Assembly (NCBI GenBank): GCA_003155175.1
Contig: PMFP01000131.1
Location: 1-9,482 of the forward strand
Source of the DNA: Vulcanimicrobiota bacterium
GTDB lineage: Bacteria > Vulcanimicrobiota > Vulcanimicrobiia > Vulcanimicrobiales > Vulcanimicrobiaceae
Length of the DNA stretch: 9,482 bases
Reading direction: 5' to 3'
Positions within the stretch are counted from its first letter, which is position 1. Every line of letters begins with the position of its first letter. Of the stretch, positions 5,160 to 9,482 are shown one piece after another. Under the pieces are notes generated by a model, which saw only the letters and a program-made list of their open reading frames with translations, made no database searches and was not told where the DNA came from. Position numbers and translations under genes: made by a program.

Positions 5160-7352
5160 GTGAAAAAGCCCCTGATCATCGTCGAGTCGCCGAAGAAGGC
5201 GCAGACGATCAAGAAGTTTCTTCCCCCGCGCTTCGTCGTGAAGGCGTCGGTCGGCCACGTGCGCGACCTGCCCAAGTCGACCCTGGGGGTCGACGTGGAC
5301 AATTCGTTCGCGCCGAAATACCTCACGATCAAGGGCAAGGGCGACATCATCAAGGAGCTCAAGAGCGCGGTCAAGAGCGCCGGCGAGGTGTATCTGGCGA
5401 CCGACCCCGATCGCGAGGGTGAAGCGATTGCGTGGCACTTGGCCCAGCTGCTCAAACTCGACCAACCCCAGCGCATCAAGCTCAACGAGATTACGAAAGA
5501 AGCCGCCCTAGCCGCGCTCAAGGACGCGCAGCCCATCGACATGGATCTCGTGAACGCCCAGCAAGCGCGGCGGATCCTCGATCGTCTCGTCGGCTATAAA
5601 ATTTCGCCGCTGTTGTGGGCGAAGGTTGGCGGCGGTCTTTCGGCGGGCCGCGTGCAGTCGGTTGCCGTCAAACTGATCGTCGACCGCGAACGCGAGATCG
5701 CGGCGTTTGAAAAGGAAGAGTATTGGACGGTCACCGCCCAACTCGCGTCGGAGCGGAGTCCCGAGGTCGTCTTTCCGGCCGATCTCATCGAGCGCCGCGG
5801 CGAGAAGCTCCAGATCCGGAGCGGCGACGAAGCCGCCGCCATCGTCAAGGACCTCGATGGGGCCGAATTTCGCATCGCTTCTATTAAGAAGCGCGAAGTT
5901 CGGCGGAACGCCCCGGCGCCGTTTACGACCTCCACGTTGCAGCAAGAGGCCTCGCGCAAGCTCCGGCTCCGGGTGCGCCGCACGATGCAAATCGCTCAGG
6001 GCCTTTACGAAGGCGTCGATCTGGGAGGCAGCGAGGGAACCGTCGGCCTCATTACCTACATGCGCACCGACTCGACGCGCATCAGCGAGCAGGCTCGCGA
6101 CCACGCCCGCGAATTCGTCGTTCAGACGTACGGCGAGGCCTTTCACAGCGGCCGAGCCCATACCGTACCCGCCGGCGCGCAGGACGCGCACGAGGCGATC
6201 CGGCCGACGTCCGTCTTTCACACGCCCGAGAAGATGGCCGGCATCCTAAAGCGCGACGATCTGCGCCTCTACACGCTCATCTGGCAGCGCTTCGTCGCCT
6301 CGCAGATGGCGCCCGCCGTCCTCGATCAAACCACCGTCAACGTCGCAGCGCGCGATTTCACGTTTCGCGCAACCGGCAGCATCGTGAAGTTCGCCGGCTT
6401 CACGCGCGTTTACGACGAGGCCAAAGACGAGTCGAAGGACGAGACCGACGGATCGCCGGCCGGAAAGAACGCCGCTCCCAAGAAAGTGCGGCTGCCCGAA
6501 CTCGAGGACGGCCAGCGGCTCGACCGGCGCGGTCTGGAGCCGAAGCAGCATTTTACCGAGCCGCCGCCGCGTTACACGGAGGCCTCCCTGGTCAAGGCCC
6601 TTGAGGAGAACGGGATCGGGCGTCCCTCCACCTACGCCTCGATCGTCGAGAACATTCAACGGCACTACGTTGAACAGACGCAGCAAAAGTTCGCGCCGAC
6701 CGAAATCGGGACGGCCGTCAACGACCTCCTGGTCGAGCACTTTCCGAAGATCGTGAACCTGAAGTTTACCGCGGGAATGGAAGGCGACCTCGACAAGGTC
6801 GAACACGGGAGCGAGGACTGGGTGGAGGTCTTGCAAGAGTTCTATGGCCCCTTTGCCGCCGTGCTGATCGAGGCGGAACAAAAATTGCCCAAACTCGAAA
6901 TTCGCGACGAGCCGACGGACGAGATCTGCCCGAACTGCGCCCGCCCGATGGTGATCAAAACCGGCCGGTTCGGAAAGTTCATCTCCTGTTCGGGCTATCC
7001 CGAGTGCAAGACGACCAAGGCGATCGTGAAAGACACCGGCGTGAAATGCCCCGAAGACGGCGGTTCCATCATCGAACGCAAATCGAAGAAGACGGGTAAA
7101 ATCTTCTTTGGTTGCGACAAGTATCCGGAGTGCAAGTTCGTTTCGTGGGATCGGCCGGTTCCCGAACCGTGTCCCGTCTGTGGGTCCTACGTGACCGTCA
7201 AGGCGCGCAAGGGCGAGCCCGTCTTCGCCTGCCATGCCGACAAGGAACACGACGTCTCCGCGATCGCACGGGCGCGCGCCGCCGCGGAATCGCCGGGCGA
7301 CGAGCCGGGCGACGGAGCGGCAGCCCAGGAGCGCACGGCGCTCGAGGTATAG
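5160..7352 (+). CDS. topA: DNA topoisomerase I (type IA)
   Basis: TopA relaxes negative supercoils by cutting one strand through a 5'-phosphotyrosine link. The Toprim domain occupies about residues 3-120, with Glu9 in IIVESPKKA and the acidic triad Asp82, Asp84, Glu86 in TDPDREGEA. The catalytic Tyr300 is in GLITYMRTDSTR. DAHEAIRPTS (342-351) and GIGRPSTYASI (485-495) are further signatures. A charged linker (about 418-442) precedes GLEPKQHFTEPPPRYTEASL. Three C-terminal zinc-ribbon-like repeats follow: Cys590/593/610/616 is complete; the second has Cys630, Asp633, Cys652, Cys658, with Asp where a Cys is usual; the third has Cys671/674/691 and perhaps His697. Length is 730 residues. The frame opens upstream at 5022, but similarity starts at KKPLIIVES, so GTG 5160 is chosen. 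The gene is first in an apparent operon with trmFO, 4 nt downstream. Confidence 0.97.
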   Translation: MKKPLIIVESPKKAQTIKKFLPPRFVVKASVGHVRDLPKSTLGVDVDNSFAPKYLTIKGKGDIIKELKSAVKSAGEVYLATDPDREGEAIAWHLAQLLKLDQPQRIKLNEITKEAALAALKDAQPIDMDLVNAQQARRILDRLVGYKISPLLWAKVGGGLSAGRVQSVAVKLIVDREREIAAFEKEEYWTVTAQLASERSPEVVFPADLIERRGEKLQIRSGDEAAAIVKDLDGAEFRIASIKKREVRRNAPAPFTTSTLQQEASRKLRLRVRRTMQIAQGLYEGVDLGGSEGTVGLITYMRTDSTRISEQARDHAREFVVQTYGEAFHSGRAHTVPAGAQDAHEAIRPTSVFHTPEKMAGILKRDDLRLYTLIWQRFVASQMAPAVLDQTTVNVAARDFTFRATGSIVKFAGFTRVYDEAKDESKDETDGSPAGKNAAPKKVRLPELEDGQRLDRRGLEPKQHFTEPPPRYTEASLVKALEENGIGRPSTYASIVENIQRHYVEQTQQKFAPTEIGTAVNDLLVEHFPKIVNLKFTAGMEGDLDKVEHGSEDWVEVLQEFYGPFAAVLIEAEQKLPKLEIRDEPTDEICPNCARPMVIKTGRFGKFISCSGYPECKTTKAIVKDTGVKCPEDGGSIIERKSKKTGKIFFGCDKYPECKFVSWDRPVPEPCPVCGSYVTVKARKGEPVFACHADKEHDVSAIARARAAAESPGDEPGDGAAAQERTALEV
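7344..7348 (+). promoter_or_regulatory. Ribosome binding site supporting an ATC start of trmFO
   Basis: GAGGT at the very end of topA is 8 nt from ATC 7357 and 14 nt from CTG 7363. The spacing favours the ATC codon as initiator in the absence of any ATG, GTG or TTG nearby in frame. Confidence 0.5.
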
Positions 7353-7356
7353 CGCG

Positions 7357-8736
7357 ATCTCGCTGCGCCTCACCGTCATCGGCGGCGGACTCGCCGGGTG
7401 CGAAACGGCGTGGCAGGCGGCCAACGCTGGAGTCGACGTGGACCTGTTCGAGATGCGGCCCGGCGCGAGCGGGCCCGCGCATAAGACGGGGCGTCTCGCC
7501 GAACTGGTCTGCAGCAACTCGCTGCGTGGCGCCGCGCTGGAAAACGCGGTCGGCTTACTCAAGGAAGAATTGGCTCGCCTGGATTCGATCGTCGTCTGCA
7601 GCGCGCGGGAAGCCGCGGTTCCCGCCGGGGGCGCGCTTGCGGTCGATCGCGAGCGCTTCGCGTCGGCGGTCGAGTCCCGGCTGCTCGCTCACCCGCGCGT
7701 CGCGCTGCATCGCGAAGAAGTCACGCAGATTCCGCTCGACCGCCCGTGCGTCGTGGCGTGCGGCCCGCTGCCGAGCCCAGCGCTGCTCGCGAGCATCGAC
7801 GCGGTCTTAGCCTCGGCGGGAGGGGCGCGCCTGCACTACTTCGACGCGGCCTCGCCGATCGTTGCGGCCGAATCGCTGGACGAATCGCAGATGTACCGCA
7901 AGTCGCGTTACGACAAGGGTGACGGGGACGACTATCTCAACATCCCCTTGGATCGCGACCAATACCTCGAATTGATTGCGAACTTGCGAACGCTCGAGCG
8001 CCATCAACCCAAGGATTTCGAAGCCGGCGCGACGCCGTACTTTGAGGGATGCCTGCCGATCGAAGAGATGGCCGACCGGGGCGAGGATACGTTGCGCTAC
8101 GGACCCCTCAAGCCCGTCGGTTTGCGCGACCCGCGCACCGGGCGCGCGCCGTATGCGGTCGTGCAGCTTCGCAAAGAGAACGTCGCGGGCACGGCCTACA
8201 ATCTCGTCGGTTTCCAAACGCGCTTGAGCTGGCCCGCTCAGCGCGCGGCCTTCGGCAAGTTGCCCGGCCTTGCCGGCGCGGAATGGCTGCGCCTGGGCGT
8301 GATGCACCGCAACACGTTCGTCGATTCGCCGCGCGTGCTCGACGCCTCGCTGCGCCTGCGCGGGATGCCGTCGCTCTATTTCGCCGGTCAGATCACCGGG
8401 AGCGAAGGCTACGTCGAAGCCGCTGCGTGCGGCGCCATGGCCGGCATCCATGCGGCTCGTTCGATCCTAGGGCAGTCGCCGGTCACGTTCCCGGAAGAGA
8501 CGGCGTTCGGAGCGATCGTAGCGCATCTGCAGAACCGCCAGACGCACGATTTTCAGCCCGCCAACGTCACCTGGGCGCCGTTCCCACCGCTGGACGGCGC
8601 GGGCGGAGGGCGGACCGGAAAACGCGAGCGGCACGCGCTGATGGCCGAGCGAGCCTTGCGCGCGCTGGACGCATGGCGAGCCTGCCTGGGCGGCGCCGGC
8701 TCCGGCGCTGAAACCCGAGCGCTCGTTCGGGGGTAA
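7357..8736 (+). CDS. trmFO: Methylenetetrahydrofolate-tRNA (uracil-54-C5) methyltransferase TrmFO
   Basis: TrmFO is a cytosolic flavoenzyme that makes ribothymidine at position 54 of tRNA, using 5,10-methylenetetrahydrofolate as methyl donor. The N-terminal FAD-binding motif VIGGGLAGCE (7-16) is followed by FEMRP (31-35), HKTGRLAELVCSNSLR (42-57) with Cys52, and EGCLPIEEMA with Cys232; these match the two functional cysteines known in the family. The C-terminal flavin motif is FAGQITGSEGYVEAAACGAMAG. From ATC 7357 the protein has 459 residues, normal for the family. No ATG, GTG or TTG codon exists in frame between the ATG at 7234, which lies deep in topA and would add an Arg-rich 41-residue extension, and the conserved core. 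ATC 7357 behind GAGGT is therefore preferred, with CTG 7363 as an alternative. It lies 4 nt after topA and 10 nt before hslV. The family is certain, the start uncertain. Confidence 0.93.
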   Translation: MSLRLTVIGGGLAGCETAWQAANAGVDVDLFEMRPGASGPAHKTGRLAELVCSNSLRGAALENAVGLLKEELARLDSIVVCSAREAAVPAGGALAVDRERFASAVESRLLAHPRVALHREEVTQIPLDRPCVVACGPLPSPALLASIDAVLASAGGARLHYFDAASPIVAAESLDESQMYRKSRYDKGDGDDYLNIPLDRDQYLELIANLRTLERHQPKDFEAGATPYFEGCLPIEEMADRGEDTLRYGPLKPVGLRDPRTGRAPYAVVQLRKENVAGTAYNLVGFQTRLSWPAQRAAFGKLPGLAGAEWLRLGVMHRNTFVDSPRVLDASLRLRGMPSLYFAGQITGSEGYVEAAACGAMAGIHAARSILGQSPVTFPEETAFGAIVAHLQNRQTHDFQPANVTWAPFPPLDGAGGGRTGKRERHALMAERALRALDAWRACLGGAGSGAETRALVRG

Positions 8737-8746
8737 AGGGCAACGC

Positions 8747-9277
8747 ATGAAGATTCGATCCACCACCATCCTGGCGGTTCGCAAGGACGGCCGGCTGGCG
8801 ATGGCCGGTGACGGGCAGGTGACGCTCGACAAGACCATCGTTAAACACGGCGCGCGCAAAGTCCGCAAGATCGCTTCGGGCAAGGTTTTGGCCGGCTTTG
8901 CCGGTTCAGCTGCCGACGGCATCACGCTCCTGGAAAAATTCGAGAAAAAATTCGCCGAGTTCAAAGACGTGACCCGAGCGTCGGTAGAACTTGCCAAAGA
9001 TTGGCGCCAAGATCGCGCCCTGCGGAGGCTCGAAGCGCTGCTCATCGTGGGAACCCCCGAGCATCTTTTCATGCTGTCGGGGACCGGCGACGTGATCGAG
9101 CCCGACGAAGGCATCGCCGCCATCGGGAGCGGAGGCCCGTACGCGCAAGCGGCTGCGGCCGCGCTCGTGCGAAACACGTCCCTCTCCGCCGAAGAGATCG
9201 CGCGCAAGGCGCTGGAGATCGCCGGCGAGATCTGCATCTACACCAACGACGACGTCACCGTCGAGACTCTGGAGTGA
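8747..9277 (+). CDS. hslV: ATP-dependent protease peptidase subunit HslV (ClpQ)
   Basis: HslV is the proteasome-like peptidase that forms a double hexamer and degrades unfolded proteins fed by the HslU ATPase. The 176-residue protein carries the family core: TTILAV, AGDGQVT, ARKVRKI, VLAGFAGSAAD, VELAKDWRQDR, LRRLEALLIV, AIGSGGPYAQAAA and ICIYTNDD. Aligned with E. coli HslV, the nucleophile is Thr6, and Asp22 and Lys38 fall at mature positions 17 and 33, exactly as expected for the catalytic set. Five residues (MKIRS) precede the nucleophile, so more than the initiator Met must be removed for activity. ATG 8747 has AAAGGG 6 nt upstream and lies 10 nt after the trmFO stop. Bacillus ClpQ also carries extra residues before its TTI motif. 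HslU follows at once, confirming the assignment. Confidence 0.97.
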   Translation: MKIRSTTILAVRKDGRLAMAGDGQVTLDKTIVKHGARKVRKIASGKVLAGFAGSAADGITLLEKFEKKFAEFKDVTRASVELAKDWRQDRALRRLEALLIVGTPEHLFMLSGTGDVIEPDEGIAAIGSGGPYAQAAAAALVRNTSLSAEEIARKALEIAGEICIYTNDDVTVETLE

Positions 9278-9286
9278 TCGCATGTC

Positions 9287-9292
9287 GAGGAG
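9287..9292 (+). promoter_or_regulatory. Ribosome binding site deciding between two hslU starts
   Basis: GAGGAG lies 7 nt before ATG 9300. A weaker GGAG (9271-9274) lies 7 nt before ATG 9282 and overlaps the end of hslV. The stronger site favours 9300. Confidence 0.5.
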
Positions 9293-9299
9293 TGCAACG

Positions 9300-9482
9300 A
9301 TGGAAACGCCGTCCGGCGTAAAGCCCGGCGGGCTCACGCCGCACGAGGTCGTGGAGGCGCTCGATAAATACATCGTCGGCCAAGGTAAAGCCAAGCGGGC
9401 GGTCGCGATCGCGCTTCGCAACCGGTACCGGCGGATGCGGGTGCGCCCGGAATTGCGCGACGAGATCACGCCCAAGAACATC
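9300..9482 (+). CDS. hslU: ATP-dependent protease ATPase subunit HslU (ClpY), N-terminal part
   Basis: HslU is the AAA+ unfoldase that caps HslV, unfolds substrates with ATP and opens the peptidase. Only the first 61 codons are in the window. They contain the family-typical N-terminal segment LTPHEVVEALDKYIVGQ, then AKRAVAIALRNRYRRM and a final TPKNI, which directly precedes the Walker A motif in HslU proteins, so the nucleotide-binding motifs and the pore loop lie beyond the edge. Two in-frame ATGs exist. ATG 9300 has GAGGAG 7 nt upstream and is preferred; ATG 9282, 4 nt after the hslV stop, would add six residues. Even from 9300 there are about nine residues more than in E. coli HslU before the conserved core. 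It is co-directional with hslV and is surely co-transcribed. Confidence 0.95.
   Translation, partial: METPSGVKPGGLTPHEVVEALDKYIVGQGKAKRAVAIALRNRYRRMRVRPELRDEITPKNI

Noticed and set aside
7234..7356. ATG 7234 as the start of trmFO with a 41-residue extension
   Set aside because: The extension lies wholly inside topA in another frame, is an Arg-rich shadow sequence, and TrmFO proteins begin close to the FAD-binding motif.
6246..7562. 438-codon minus-strand open frame opposite topA and trmFO
   Set aside because: It is opposite confident genes, has no recognisable domain and crosses a gene boundary; it is a codon-bias shadow.
8717..8731. CCCGA...TCGGG hairpin at the end of trmFO as a terminator
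   Set aside because: The stem is short, there is no T tract, and hslV starts 10 nt after the trmFO stop, in line with continued transcription.

Overview
The window is a stretch of GC-rich bacterial chromosome (most third codon positions are G or C; GTG, TTG and one apparent ATC start) carrying core metabolic and housekeeping genes. There is no rRNA, tRNA, CRISPR array or insertion sequence. The lineage cannot be fixed from this sequence alone. The order topA-trmFO-hslV-hslU recalls the Bacillus topA-trmFO-xerC(codV)-clpQ-clpY-codY block, but base composition argues against a typical low-GC Firmicute. An uncultured high-GC phylum such as Eremiobacterota (WPS-2) is only a guess.

Left part (1-4554, all plus strand). 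A possible gene tail (1-90) is followed by dxs (MEP isoprenoid pathway, TTG start at 128). A clear sigma70-like promoter lies directly behind the dxs stop. It starts a compact unit of secG (Sec translocon), an OppD/DppD-type ABC ATPase 9 nt later, and an OppF/DppF-type ATPase joined by an ATGA overlap. The ATPases have no permease or binding-protein genes beside them, so their partners must be encoded elsewhere.

Middle (4555-5159). A long stem-loop (4574-4606) separates oppF from a convergent minus-strand gene. That gene encodes a 101-residue protein that is nearly half Lys and Arg, built on four tandem 13-residue units (39-bp DNA repeat) like bacterial histone H1-like nucleoid proteins. The 220-bp divergent region between it and topA is unusually structured. 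It holds a TTGCAT-17-TATGAT promoter overlaid by three TGCAAATC repeats, a perfect 24-bp palindrome with alternating CG arms, a bulged stem-loop, two shorter palindromes in the minus-strand leader, and a topA promoter whose -10 box sits so close to the GTG codon that the topA mRNA is probably leaderless. This region is the most interesting part of the window.

Right part (5160-9482, plus strand). topA (DNA topoisomerase I with three C-terminal zinc-ribbon-like repeats), trmFO (folate/FAD tRNA U54 methyltransferase), hslV (proteasome-like peptidase) and the first 61 codons of hslU (its AAA+ unfoldase) follow with gaps of 4-22 nt and form an apparent operon. trmFO has no ATG, GTG or TTG at the expected place; an ATC codon 8 nt behind a GAGGT site is the best candidate start.

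An overall view (inference): DNA topology and compaction genes (topA, the basic repeat protein) face each other across one control region and may respond to the same signal. I see no clear sign of a new enzymatic or defence system.
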